DNA of 64,000 bases from positions 2,561,659 to 2,625,658 of the forward strand of contig NZ_CP038033.1 in assembly GCF_004421105.1 (NCBI RefSeq), in the 5' to 3' direction. Under the pieces are notes generated by a model that saw nothing but the letters and a program-made list of their open reading frames with translations, was not told the DNA's origin and searched no databases. Of this stretch, positions 1 to 8,295 are shown one piece after another (position 1 is the first letter of the stretch; each line of letters starts with the position of its first letter). Source of the DNA: Nitrosococcus wardiae. GTDB taxonomy: Bacteria > Pseudomonadota > Gammaproteobacteria > Nitrosococcales > Nitrosococcaceae. A program made the translations under genes and the position numbers.

Positions 1-2
1 GT

Positions 3-140
3 CTCACAGAGAAGTTCGGCGACCCCTTCGCTCCAATACCTCAAAACTTTGGTCGAGGAAATTACTTTGCTGACATGAGCTACCTTCCTTGGAACTTTCC
101 TTCAACCTTTTTCCGCCAATTAATGGGAGGAATGGTTTGA
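3..140 (+). CDS. C-terminal tail of an unidentified protein (gene enters from the left edge)
   Basis: An open frame runs from the window edge to a TGA at 138-140 and encodes about 45 residues. The composition, rich in aromatics, Pro and Gly and including YLPWNFPSTFF, looks like real protein rather than chance translation. The family cannot be named from so short a tail. Its 3' end overlaps the 3' end of the convergent membrane-protein gene by about 20 bases. It may also be a shadow; the upstream sequence would settle this. Confidence 0.4.
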   Translation, partial: LTEKFGDPFAPIPQNFGRGNYFADMSYLPWNFPSTFFRQLMGGMV

Positions 141-749
141 GGTGTGATTTAGGTTGCCTTCGAAGACCGGGGTTGTTGCTTCGTAGTCTTTATGGCGGGT
201 TGACATCTGCATTTGGGAGGCATATTTCTCCCCGTGTTTTAGGGGGGAAACGGACTGGTGGGTGCGTAAACGGCGCCTCGTTTGGATGAGTGAGGCGATT
301 ATGAAGATGAGTAGAGCAGCCAGAGTCGCCTCTAATAATAGGAAAGAGCCAATCTTGAAATAGGCAAAATCTGGGTGGACAAAGCGCACCAGCCAGCCGC
401 CAGCTTCATTAGCCACTGCGGCAAAAAAGGTTAGGCCGGAAAGCCAAATTTTAAGAGCGGTGGGAAGTTCCGTAAACAGCATCAGATGGGCTAGAGTGAG
501 CACGAGAATACCCATGGAAAAAAGGTGGAAGTGGGAGACTTCCAGCAGGCTTTGGTAGCTAATGGGTTGGGTGAAGTCTTCTTCCGAGCCAAGATAATAG
601 TCTGTAACAGAACTTGGCGTTAAACTCATCTTATGAAAATACATCAAACCATTGCTGACCCAGAGCAGGGCGATGTAGCCCAGAAAAAGTAGGATAATGG
701 TATTTAGCAGCGCGCTGCGGCGTTGTTCTCCAGTCACAAAAAAACGCAT
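120..749 (-). CDS. Conserved-looking integral membrane protein, function unknown
   Basis: This 209-residue protein has four or five hydrophobic segments (around residues 15-35, 72-92, 98-115 and 132-152) and a hydrophilic, Ser/His-rich C-terminal tail. A HFHLFSMG motif at the start of the second membrane span, together with later histidines, could suggest a metal- or heme-associated membrane protein, but I do not recognise the family. It is transcribed divergently from hmuS. The shared intergenic region carries a strong Fur-type palindrome at 905-923, so iron-repressed expression is likely. A function in iron or heme handling is inferred from this context only. Confidence 0.7.
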   Translation of the reverse strand: MRFFVTGEQRRSALLNTIILLFLGYIALLWVSNGLMYFHKMSLTPSSVTDYYLGSEEDFTQPISYQSLLEVSHFHLFSMGILVLTLAHLMLFTELPTALKIWLSGLTFFAAVANEAGGWLVRFVHPDFAYFKIGSFLLLEATLAALLIFIIASLIQTRRRLRTHQSVSPLKHGEKYASQMQMSTRHKDYEATTPVFEGNLNHTSNHSSH

Positions 750-891
750 TTTAGTATCCCTTTCAGATTCACAATCCCGGGCCTTTCCCTGCGCACGCGG
801 CCCTTTTTTCTCGTTTCAATCCTTGCTTATTGTTAATCCTAATCGATTTGAGAATGAATGCAAATTATTATCAATTATTTTTGTAAATTGA

Positions 892-930
892 TTGACATTT
901 AAATGATAATGATTATCATTTACATATAAT
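892..930. promoter_or_regulatory. Fur box over a probable promoter between the divergent genes at 749 (-) and 963 (+)
   Basis: A 21-bp perfect inverted repeat with a central G lies at 901-921. Positions 905-923 match the 19-bp Fur consensus (GATAATGATAATCATTATC) at 16 of 19 bases by my count. TTGACA at 892-897 and TATCAT at 914-919 are 16 bases apart and could form a sigma-70 promoter that the box would block. A TATAAT also lies at 925-930. A second AT-rich, partly Fur-like stretch lies at about 852-872, on the side of the minus-strand gene. Confidence 0.85.
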
Positions 931-962
931 AAACTTCTCTTTCTAATAGGGGTAGGCCTAAA

Positions 963-2009
963 ATGTTGAGAACGCAATGGCGGCATGACCAAGAAAAGCC
1001 CAGGGTTTGCCTTCCAAGAAAAGCTGCCCATGGGGATGTCAGTGAAGTTGAAGTTTTGGCAGCCTCTTGCGGAAAAACGGTCACTCGCTTATGTGGTCTG
1101 CGGGATTTAATTAAGGAGTTACCCCAACTAGGGAAGGTGAGGGTGGTAACGGGTAATCGCCACGTGGTCCAGGAGAAAGTAAGCCAATACCAGGCCATTA
1201 AATTATTCGATTCTCATGGGCGGGTACAGGGTGACGCCATCGATTTACGCTTGTTTCTCAACCATTGGCATTATGGTTTTGCCGTTAAAGAGAAATGGGA
1301 TGATGGCTTTCGCCATAGTTTACAGTTCTTTGATCGAGATGGTGTTGGCGTGCATAAGGTTTACCTGACCAGGGACAGTCATTGGGAAGCCTATGAAAAC
1401 TTAATAGCCTATTACCGCAGCGCCGATCAAAGACCCCGGCAGTCAGTAGCGCCGGTGCCCCGGCCTCTTTTTTGCGCCGACGAAGAAATTGACATGGCTT
1501 TACTCCGACAGTCATGGTGCGCTCTTCAGGATATCCATGATCTTCCGGCGCTTTTTAAAAATTTTGGGATGACTCGGATTCAAGGTTTGCGTTTGGTCGG
1601 CGCTGACCTAGCCACTCCCGTTGTCTTGCCTGATTTGCAAGTATTCATGAAGGTGTTGCGGGAGACAGCGTTGCCCTTGAGCTTTCATGTGGGCAATGGG
1701 GGGGTGGTGCAAATCCATACAGGAATGGTCAAGCAGGTGGGGATCACGGGCCTTTGGCTGACTGCCTTAGATACTGATTTTACCCTCTACTTACGAGGAA
1801 CCGGGATTGCCAGTGCCTGGATCCTGCGTAAGCCGGGGGAGGGAGGTACGTTGTCCTGCCTGGAGCTGTATAATTGGGCAGGAGAAAATGTGCTGCAGAT
1901 CTTTAGTCCCTCCCAGCCAGGACAGGTTGAGTATGGGATCTGGCAAGGGTTGTTGGCAGCGTTGGAAACCGCATCAATTTCAGAGTGCAGTCTATTACTC
2001 ACAGGATAA
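963..2009 (+). CDS. hmuS: HemS/HmuS-family heme utilization (hemin-degrading) protein
   Basis: Cytoplasmic protein of 348 residues, the usual HemS/HmuS/ChuS length. The family binds heme after uptake and either degrades it to release iron or passes it on. Family-like blocks are GDAIDLRLFLNHW near residues 87-99 and LQFFDRDGVGVHKVYL near 119-134, and the fold is an internal duplication. The start at 963 follows an AGGGGTAGG-like Shine-Dalgarno. A near-consensus Fur box sits just upstream. A methyltransferase follows after 4 bases. No heme ABC transporter or heme receptor is adjacent, so the partner uptake system must lie elsewhere or be one of the general TonB receptors. Confidence 0.9.
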   Translation: MLRTQWRHDQEKPRVCLPRKAAHGDVSEVEVLAASCGKTVTRLCGLRDLIKELPQLGKVRVVTGNRHVVQEKVSQYQAIKLFDSHGRVQGDAIDLRLFLNHWHYGFAVKEKWDDGFRHSLQFFDRDGVGVHKVYLTRDSHWEAYENLIAYYRSADQRPRQSVAPVPRPLFCADEEIDMALLRQSWCALQDIHDLPALFKNFGMTRIQGLRLVGADLATPVVLPDLQVFMKVLRETALPLSFHVGNGGVVQIHTGMVKQVGITGLWLTALDTDFTLYLRGTGIASAWILRKPGEGGTLSCLELYNWAGENVLQIFSPSQPGQVEYGIWQGLLAALETASISECSLLLTG

Positions 2010-2013
2010 CAAC

Positions 2014-2661
2014 ATGAATGATTCAAGCCGGGAAGTGGTGCCCAAAACCCGGGGAGCCGTGCTGAAATGGCAGGCACCGTTTTATGATGCAGAATGCGCC
2101 CTGGTGGGTTTGAGAAAGAAGTTTCGACGGGAGACGCTGCGCTATGCTCGGCTGAGCCCTGGCAAGCAAGTTCTGGATGTGGGGTGCGGGACGGGGGTGT
2201 TAACCCAATTGGCGGCGGAGGAAGTAGGTCCTTCCGGGGCGGTGGTGGGGATTGATCCTTCTGTTCCCATGATTACCTTGGCCAGGAAAAAAGCGGCCCG
2301 TTCCGGGAGCCAGGCTCAGTTCAAGTTGGGGATTGTAGAGGATCTCTCTTTTGAGAATAGGCGCTTTGATGTGGTGTTATCTAGCTTGATGATACACCAC
2401 TTGCCTGCAGGGTTGAAACGAGAGGGATTGAGTGAAATTTATCGTGTCCTCAAGTCTGGTGGGCGCCTGTTGGCGGTAGATTTTGACCGGCCAGGTCACC
2501 CTTTATGGTGGTTGCTGCTATGGCCTCAGTTGTTCATGCCTGCTGTCGCTGTCCATGTGCGTGGTGAAATTCCGGATTATTTGTCCGCGGCGGGTTTTCG
2601 CCAGGTACAGCCGGTGGGGCGATGGTTCAATTTATTGACATTCTGGGAAGCTAAAAAGTAA
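2014..2661 (+). CDS. Class I SAM-dependent methyltransferase
   Basis: Protein of 215 residues with the Rossmann-fold methyltransferase core. Motif I is VLDVGCGTGVLTQLA, followed by an acidic VVGIDPS segment that would bind SAM, and later VVLSSLMIHHLP and a YRVLKSGGRLLAVDF post-motif block. It resembles the UbiE/Methyltransf_11 group. The substrate is unknown. The open frame extends upstream into hmuS, but the ATG at 2014 sits 4 bases after the hmuS stop with ACAGGA in front, so I take it as the start. Apparent co-transcription with hmuS under the Fur box suggests an iron- or heme-linked role, for example modification of a heme-degradation product. That is speculation. Confidence 0.85.
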   Translation: MNDSSREVVPKTRGAVLKWQAPFYDAECALVGLRKKFRRETLRYARLSPGKQVLDVGCGTGVLTQLAAEEVGPSGAVVGIDPSVPMITLARKKAARSGSQAQFKLGIVEDLSFENRRFDVVLSSLMIHHLPAGLKREGLSEIYRVLKSGGRLLAVDFDRPGHPLWWLLLWPQLFMPAVAVHVRGEIPDYLSAAGFRQVQPVGRWFNLLTFWEAKK

Positions 2662-2736
2662 GCACTAAGGAGGACAACAGTCCCCCATGAGCATTTCGAA
2701 ACTCCTGTATTGGATAACTAGAAGGAGCAATTTCTC

Positions 2737-3129
2737 CTATTCTTGTTGCGGTAGGTTCCTTGTCTTCTCTCGCAAGACTTCCAGATCGCTGACATTCCAG
2801 AACCACGACAAGAAGTTGCTACGCCAGCCATAATAGGTCATTTCCACCACCAGATTTTCCCGTTCTGCAATTGCCGCATCGCCTTGAATGTCAGCGCTGT
2901 TGAACTTAAGCCGATGCCAAGCATCCTCGTTGCGGAATACCATTCGCTTGTCGTCCTTTTGGCGGATAGCGGTGATGCGGTACTGGTCGTTGTTGTCGAT
3001 GCGTTTGACCTCAGTATCTACAACCCGGAAAAGTGCAGTTCTAGGCCAGTGGTAGCTAATCAGAGCAACGAGGCTCCCCATTATTAGCGTTATAGCGATG
3101 ACGGTGACGGTTGTTTTGAGTGTTTTCAC
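2737..3129 (-). CDS. DUF1523-type membrane-anchored protein
   Basis: Protein of 130 residues with one N-terminal membrane span (about residues 8-27) and a periplasmic domain carrying the pattern I associate with DUF1523: TEVKRID near residue 39, DAWHRLKFNSADIQ and a final Trp-rich YYGWRSNFLSWFWNV block. The start is GTG at 3129 with AAGGA upstream. No function is known for the family. It is convergent with the methyltransferase, with 75 bases between them. Confidence 0.75.
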   Translation of the reverse strand: MKTLKTTVTVIAITLIMGSLVALISYHWPRTALFRVVDTEVKRIDNNDQYRITAIRQKDDKRMVFRNEDAWHRLKFNSADIQGDAAIAERENLVVEMTYYGWRSNFLSWFWNVSDLEVLREKTRNLPQQE

Positions 3130-3422
3130 ACGAAATCCTTCGCTTGGTTGGTATGGTCAGTTAACTTGAGATGAACGTCGCCCGGTGGACCGGTGGATAA
3201 GTGCGACCTTAAAAATTTGATAAATTTATCACGGTGGCAGTCTAACTGTCTGTTTTGGCAAAGGCAACAGTAGCGTTCCTCTTCGTAAGCGAGAAGGCGC
3301 TTCCCCGATAATGGTCTATTCTAGCAGGTGGCTCTGATGGGATATCAACTCGCGGGTTGGGATCGGATAAGATACTATGAGTTTTCTGTTTTAAAATCAA
3401 ATAAGACAAAGGAAGGCCAATT

Positions 3423-3797
3423 GTGTCAACCATACTTTATGAAGCGAATCCTTCCATGTTGCGGATGAATCCGTTTCTCACAGTATTTTCTATCTTGCTG
3501 ATTCCTCTGGGAATCGGAATTATCGTTCTCTTGTGGATGTATATCAAGACCAAGATGGACAAGCTCACCATCAAAACAGACGAGATTGTTTGGGCACACG
3601 GCTTATTGAATAAATCTTATACGGAGATCCATATGAGCTCTGTTCGTACGGTCAAGGTCAACCAATCTTTATTGCAAAGAATGTTAAACGCAGGTGATGT
3701 GGTGATTTACACTGCCGGGGACAATCCTGAAGTGATGATTCAAGGCTTGCCGGAGCCGGACAAAATCCGTGATTATATCAAGGGTCAGAACGAATGA
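3423..3797 (+). CDS. PH-domain (YdbT/DUF304-like) membrane protein
   Basis: Protein of 124 residues. A hydrophobic hairpin at about residues 17-42 is followed by a bacterial pleckstrin-homology-like domain with the pattern LTIKTDEIVWAHGLLNKS...EIHMSSVRTVKVNQS, typical of the bacterial PH family. The start is a GTG at 3423, preceded by AAAGGAAGG at about 3408-3416. The next gene follows after 12 bases, so the two probably form an operon. The function is unknown. The 293-base stretch upstream (3130-3422) shows no gene that I can support. Confidence 0.75.
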   Translation: MSTILYEANPSMLRMNPFLTVFSILLIPLGIGIIVLLWMYIKTKMDKLTIKTDEIVWAHGLLNKSYTEIHMSSVRTVKVNQSLLQRMLNAGDVVIYTAGDNPEVMIQGLPEPDKIRDYIKGQNE

Positions 3798-3809
3798 GGA
3801 GGAGAGGGC

Positions 3810-4109
3810 ATGGGGGCAGGCTCTCGAGGTGATCTTAAAATTCTGGCCGTGGTGCTTGTGGTTGCCGCTGTGTTTGTGATCATTGCCTTTATGGCGGGAG
3901 GTTTTTTAGTGACCGGTGCAATGGAGGCGCTGGAGCCAGGGGTTGGTCTTAAAGCGGCGGCCAAGTGGTCATTCGGAGTCACTGTCCTATTATTTGTCGG
4001 GTTTGCGGTGGCTGCTGGCGATGGCCTTTTAGGTGAGCTTCAGTATATGTTAGGGGGTTTTTTTGCTTTCTTCGGCATTATCACCTTGCTCATCGCTTGG
4101 GCATTTTGA
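3810..4109 (+). CDS. Small hydrophobic membrane protein
   Basis: Protein of 99 residues with three predicted membrane spans (about residues 12-35, 52-68 and 78-98) and glycine/alanine-rich helices. No named family is recognised. GAGGAGAGG precedes the ATG. It directly follows the PH-domain gene and is probably co-transcribed with it. It converges on the enzyme I gene with 6 bases between stops. Confidence 0.65.
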   Translation: MGAGSRGDLKILAVVLVVAAVFVIIAFMAGGFLVTGAMEALEPGVGLKAAAKWSFGVTVLLFVGFAVAAGDGLLGELQYMLGGFFAFFGIITLLIAWAF

Positions 4110-4115
4110 CGCCTC

Positions 4116-5738
4116 TTAATTTTTAAGGATTACTCTTTGAGCTGCCTGCCTTACCGCAAAAACTTGTTTAGGGTTAGCGCTGACTACCTGAATGCCTGCC
4201 GCGATAATCTTTTGGGTAAAATGCACATTACCTCCAACCTCTCCGCATAAGGAGAGAGGTTTCGCCGTTGCCTGGGCTGTTTTTGCAAGCTCCTGTATGA
4301 GTTCCCACAATACGGGATGGTTAAGTAGGGCATTGTATCCTGTATGGTTATTGGTTCGGTCGGCGGCGAAGAGGTATTGCACCAAATCGTTGGTGCCAAT
4401 GCAGCCGAAGTCGATTTCTTGGAATAGTTGCCCCGCTTGCAGGCAAGCAGAGGGGATTTCAAACATGATCCCATGGAGTAAGGTCTCTGAAGGCAGGCCT
4501 GCTAGGGCCGAGTCGAAGAGGGCACGCAGTTTATGGAACTGATCCCGATCAGTGAGCATAGGGTAAATCACGTGAATGGGCCCATGAATAGAGGCCCGGG
4601 CCAGCGCGCGTGCCTGATCCTTAAGGATTTCGGGATGGGAGAGTAAGAGGCGGGCACCACGACATCCTAACGCCGGATTCTCCTCGGGAGGCAACCTTAG
4701 CCAAGGGGCTGCTTTATCGGCTCCCAAGTCTAATAGGCGGATATACACGGGCCGTCCAGCCATTGCTTTCACCACCTCGGTGTAGCGGGCTTCCTGCTCT
4801 GTCTCGGTGAGCAAACGTCCTTTCATGAGGATCTCTGTTTCTGTGCGATACAGTCCGATTCCTTCTGCAGCGACCGTGAGCGCTTCCTGAAGATCAGCCG
4901 GGGTGTCGATATTAACCATGACCTGAAGTTCGGGAATGGGACCGATTCTCGGCGGTTTAGGTTGGACCTGACGGGTCCTCCGGTGGCGGGTTTTTGCAGA
5001 CGGATTTAGGATAACTTTTCCGGTATCGCCATTGATTAAAATTTCCGTATCGGGAGGAATGGTTTGGTGAGGGTGCTGAATACCGCCGATAACCGGCAGG
5101 CCTAAAGCGCGGGCTAGGATGGCTGCGTGGGAGTGGCCCCCTCCTTTTTCTACCAGAAAGCCTTTGACCTGGCCATCCGCCTCAATAAGCAAGTGGGCAG
5201 TGAGCTGAGAGGCAATCACAATATGGTCATTTTTAAGACGACACTCCCCCATCTCACAGTGGGCCACGTCTTTGCAGCGAAGAAAGGGGGTTGCCCTGCG
5301 AAGATGATCCAGCAATCCTTGTTTAATTTCAGCAATATCCGCAGCGCGCTGTCGCAAGTATTCCGTTTCTAAGGCCTGTAGTTGGATTTGATATTGCTCT
5401 AGTTGCCTCTCTACTGCCCGTTCGGCGTCTAATCCCTGATGTTCAATGAAGGCGAAAAGGCGTTGCTGCAGGTTTGGGTCTTCCAGGATCATCCGCTGCA
5501 TTCGAAAGACATCTGCCATTCCCGAATCCAACTTCGCTTCGGCTTCCTGGGCGAGGGCTTCTAGGCGTTTTACCATCCACGTTAGGGTCTCATGAAGGCG
5601 GCCTGCTTCATCGACCGCTTCTCGATGACCAAGTGCAAGGAAAGGTGTGGCTTCGCTATAGAAGCAGGCGCGTCCCCAGGCGACCCCAGGTGAAAGCGGG
5701 ATACCCTTGAGCTGGATTTCTGTGGTGGTATAAAGCAT
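4116..5738 (-). CDS. ptsI: Phosphoenolpyruvate-protein phosphotransferase (PTS enzyme I)
   Basis: Protein of 540 residues, slightly shorter than the usual ~570. Enzyme I takes phosphate from PEP onto a histidine and passes it to HPr. The swivelling phosphohistidine motif reads GGGHSHAAILAR near residues 199-210, with the expected acceptor at His204. The C-terminal PEP-binding barrel has GCRGARLLLSHPEI, the GTNDLVQYLFAADR segment and the catalytic-cysteine block LCGEVGGN. The N-terminal helical HPr-binding region is present. No HPr or enzyme II lies nearby. In organisms with little sugar uptake, such enzymes usually serve a regulatory phosphorelay, so a regulatory role is inferred. Confidence 0.88.
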   Translation of the reverse strand: MLYTTTEIQLKGIPLSPGVAWGRACFYSEATPFLALGHREAVDEAGRLHETLTWMVKRLEALAQEAEAKLDSGMADVFRMQRMILEDPNLQQRLFAFIEHQGLDAERAVERQLEQYQIQLQALETEYLRQRAADIAEIKQGLLDHLRRATPFLRCKDVAHCEMGECRLKNDHIVIASQLTAHLLIEADGQVKGFLVEKGGGHSHAAILARALGLPVIGGIQHPHQTIPPDTEILINGDTGKVILNPSAKTRHRRTRQVQPKPPRIGPIPELQVMVNIDTPADLQEALTVAAEGIGLYRTETEILMKGRLLTETEQEARYTEVVKAMAGRPVYIRLLDLGADKAAPWLRLPPEENPALGCRGARLLLSHPEILKDQARALARASIHGPIHVIYPMLTDRDQFHKLRALFDSALAGLPSETLLHGIMFEIPSACLQAGQLFQEIDFGCIGTNDLVQYLFAADRTNNHTGYNALLNHPVLWELIQELAKTAQATAKPLSLCGEVGGNVHFTQKIIAAGIQVVSANPKQVFAVRQAAQRVILKN

Positions 5739-5851
5739 GACTTTACCCCCTGCCGAGGAAAGTCGCTTAGTTGAGTTGGAGCCTTTAGGCTCTATATTGG
5801 CTCTTAACTTTAATTAGACTCTGGGTCCTTTGTTATGGTTCAGTTAACTTG

Positions 5852-6130
5852 TTATTTTTCTCTGACCCCGATCAGGGGGGCACTGATCCAGCTCCCCTTG
5901 CACTGGGGGCACCTGCTTGGTTTTGACATCTTATCCCGGTGAAACACAAAACCGCATTGATTGCATTTCGCCGGGGTAATCTCGATTTGGTAGGGACTAT
6001 GGCGCAACGATTTTTGTAGATGCTGGAGATCATCCCTTACTTCTTTGATAGGTTCTTCCATCGCCACTGCCAGTTCATGCACTGACATGGGATTGTTCAG
6101 CAGAATCTTGATAAGTTCTTTTCGGTACAT
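5852..6130 (-). CDS. Small HTH plus zinc-ribbon predicted transcriptional regulator
   Basis: Protein of 92 residues. Residues 1-45 form a winged-helix-like segment (MSVHELAVAMEEPIKEV). The C-terminal half is a rubredoxin-type zinc ribbon with two CxxC knuckles (CNQC and CPQC) about 18 residues apart. This layout matches the COG3357 group of predicted regulators. The target is unknown. The gene lies 113 bases from ptsI on the same strand, so it could be its upstream partner. Confidence 0.75.
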   Translation of the reverse strand: MYRKELIKILLNNPMSVHELAVAMEEPIKEVRDDLQHLQKSLRHSPYQIEITPAKCNQCGFVFHRDKMSKPSRCPQCKGSWISAPLIGVREK

Positions 6131-6131
6131 G

Positions 6132-6352
6132 TTAAGTACCTATGAATAAAATATGAGGTGTTTTAGGAGCGAGCTGGTGGTGTTCCGCCAACCCGTTTTT
6201 CCTCCCTGAAAAAAAGGGTTTGATGCGCGCCCCCTGAGGGGCCTCCTGCGGATGTCCCGATTCGCTCCCGGCGAATCGCTACGAGGACTTCCCTGGCTCC
6301 ACGCCACCGGCTCGCTCCAGGAATACTTCAAAGCTTTCACTGAGGTACTTAA
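6132..6352. repeat. Short non-coding inverted-repeat element (MITE-like)
   Basis: TTAAGTACCT at 6132-6141 pairs with AGGTACTTAA at 6343-6352. Further in, a 15-bp arm at 6166-6180 pairs with 6304-6318 with one mismatch (GGAGCGAG core). The distance between outer and inner arms is 24 bases on both sides, so the ends form a symmetric, imperfect terminal repeat of about 49 bp. The interior contains a perfect 7-bp hairpin (CGATTCG/CGAATCG) near 6260-6280. No transposase is present. A 66-codon open frame on the minus strand crosses it but is more likely a by-product of the repeat. No clear target-site duplication was seen. Confidence 0.55.
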
Positions 6353-6380
6353 TAAAAAAGACTAGCATAAGGGAAACAAA

Positions 6381-6500
6381 GTGCCGATCGCTTTCTGCCA
6401 TCCTTTATTGACCGGTGTGCCCGGCGTGGGCAAAACCACGGTGATCCGCCGTCTATTGGGGGAAATCACCCCTGAGAACCGCAATGAAATGCCAGATTAA
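6381..6500 (+). pseudogene. Truncated P-loop NTPase fragment (THEP1-like N-terminus)
   Basis: A 39-codon frame beginning at GTG 6381 encodes a clean Walker A segment, LLTGVPGVGKTTVIRRL, as at the N-terminus of THEP1-type nucleotide triphosphatases, then stops at 6498-6500. No Walker B or remaining domain follows in any frame that I can join. It lies immediately beside the inverted-repeat element, which may have contributed to the disruption. THEP1 is the best guess; other small P-loop families are possible. Confidence 0.45.
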
Positions 6501-6952
6501 GGTGTTGGTCTGGCTGAAGGAACGGAATTAAACGAGCATCAAGGAGCAAGCCTCGTCAAGGCCGATTATACGGCGATTGTGCTCGTTGATGGCGGCCTGG
6601 TTTGCTCCACTATTCCTACGAAAAATCCCCCTCACCCAACCCCTGCCCGAAAATTCCCCCGCCATTATAGGTCCATCTGCGCGACTACCTGGGACTTGGG
6701 AATGATAGTTACTTTCGGGGCGTTGATTGCCCCCAAAATTTCAAAAAACGGCTTGAATTTGTTAGCATTGCCGCCCCGCCGAATAAATGGTGGTGTCAAT
6801 TTTATCCTCTTAGAGCCAACCAATTTGGCGTTCTTTGGGCGTGGTACAGCACCTCCGCCACGCCGTAGTTAACGCGCAGTGATTGCCTGCGCTTCAAGTT
6901 GTGCCAAGTGGCGTAACCCAGTTTGTAAAATAATCGTTGGGGAGCCCGATCA
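6501..6952. other. Gene debris with no intact gene
   Basis: About 450 bases between the NTPase fragment and the aminomutase gene. One plus frame encodes a protein-like stretch (DYLGLGNDSYFRG near 6689 up to a stop at about 6868-6870) that has no start or neighbouring domain and could be the remnant of another gene. A 97-codon open frame at 6579-6872 is in a different register and shows no recognisable family. I treat the region as degenerate sequence that also contains the promoter of the aminomutase gene. Confidence 0.4.
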
Positions 6953-8293
6953 ATGTCTAAGCAAAATATCGTGGCGATTAGCCGCACTAAGAATTGGCCC
7001 GATTTTGGCCAGCAGCGTTTCAAGGTGTTTACCGCCCGGCAACTGGAGCAGATACCTCAGTTACAAAAATTTTCCGCCGAACGGCGGTTTGAGATGGAAG
7101 TGGTTGCCCGCATTTTACCCTTTCGGGTCAATGAATACGTGATCAATGAATTGATTGATTGGGCAAATGTGCCCGATGACCCCATCTTTCAGTTGACCAT
7201 TCCGCAGCGGGACATGTTGGCTCCAGAACATTTCGACCGAGTGGCCAGCGCAATTACCGGGGGTGCCGACAGGAAAACCTTGGATGCCCTTATCCGCGAG
7301 GTGCGTGCCGAGTTGAATCCCCATCCAGCCGGGCAGCTGGAAGACAATATTCCCATCCTCAATGGGGAGCGGATCGAGGGTTTGCAGCACAAATACCGTG
7401 AAACAGTGCTATTTTTCCCCAGTTCCGGTCAGGTGTGCCATAGTTACTGTACTTTCTGTTTTCGCTGGGCCCAGTTTGTCGGCGACAAGGAGTTGAAAAT
7501 CGCGGCCAAGGAGACCCACCAGTTGCAAGCCTACCTGCGAGCGCACCCGGAAGTGACAGATGTGCTGGTTACCGGGGGCGACCCATTGGTGATGAAAACC
7601 CGTAATTTGCGAGCCTACCTTGAACCTTTACTGGGCGAGGCATTTGCCCATGTAAAAACCATCCGCATTGGCACCAAGTCCCTGACCTTCTGGCCCCAAC
7701 GCTTTGTCACCGATGAGGATGCCGATGATTTGTTGGCCCTATTTGAACAGATTCAAGGGGCCGGTAAACACCTGACGTTGATGGCCCACTATAACCACTG
7801 GCAGGAACTGGAACCGGCCATCGCCCGGGAAGCCATTCGCCGGGTGCGCGCCACCGGCGCCCAAATTCGTTCCCAGGGGCCATTGCTGGCGCACATTAAC
7901 GATGACGCCGATGTGTGGATGCGCCTGTGGAGAACTCAGATCAGACTGGGTATTATCCCCTACTACATGTTTGTGGAGCGGGATACCGGTGCACGGAATT
8001 ACTTTGAAGTGCCCCTGATCAAGGCTTGGCAGATTTACCGTGATGCGATCCAGGGGGTTTCAGGGATTGGCCGCACTGCGCGGGGCCCTTCGATGAGCGC
8101 TCACCCTGGTAAAGTGGAGATTCAGGGGGTTACCGAGATTCAGGGTGAAAAGGCGATTGTTCTGCGGATGATCCAAGGGCGTAACCCGGATTGGGTACAA
8201 CGTCCGTTTTTTGCCCGCTACGATGCCAATGCTACCTGGCTTGACCATCTGCGACCGGCCTTCGGTGAAGAGAAATTCTTTTTTGAACAATAA
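6953..8293 (+). CDS. KamA-family radical SAM protein (lysine 2,3-aminomutase-like)
   Basis: Protein of 446 residues. The radical SAM cluster motif CHSYCTFCF (C162, C166, C169) is of the CxxxCxxC type. It is followed by DVLVTGGDPLVM and IRIGTKSLTFWPQR, as in lysine 2,3-aminomutases, which use SAM, a 4Fe-4S cluster and pyridoxal phosphate to move an amino group. In halophiles such enzymes can begin synthesis of the osmolyte N-epsilon-acetyl-beta-lysine. The acetyltransferase partner (AblB) is not adjacent, so the exact substrate is open. Other KamA-like enzymes act on glutamate or on the EF-P pathway lysine. It converges on the SulP gene with only 2 bases between stops. Confidence 0.85.
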   Translation: MSKQNIVAISRTKNWPDFGQQRFKVFTARQLEQIPQLQKFSAERRFEMEVVARILPFRVNEYVINELIDWANVPDDPIFQLTIPQRDMLAPEHFDRVASAITGGADRKTLDALIREVRAELNPHPAGQLEDNIPILNGERIEGLQHKYRETVLFFPSSGQVCHSYCTFCFRWAQFVGDKELKIAAKETHQLQAYLRAHPEVTDVLVTGGDPLVMKTRNLRAYLEPLLGEAFAHVKTIRIGTKSLTFWPQRFVTDEDADDLLALFEQIQGAGKHLTLMAHYNHWQELEPAIAREAIRRVRATGAQIRSQGPLLAHINDDADVWMRLWRTQIRLGIIPYYMFVERDTGARNYFEVPLIKAWQIYRDAIQGVSGIGRTARGPSMSAHPGKVEIQGVTEIQGEKAIVLRMIQGRNPDWVQRPFFARYDANATWLDHLRPAFGEEKFFFEQ

Positions 8294-8295
8294 TC

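Noticed and set aside
3785-3982. Minus-strand open frame rich in Pro, Thr and Ala
   Set aside because: It is the reverse of the small membrane protein gene, whose hydrophobic frame and Shine-Dalgarno are better supported.
6140-6340. 66-codon minus-strand open frame
   Set aside because: It falls within the inverted-repeat element and reads like translated repeat DNA (many Arg, Ser and Pro), with no domain.
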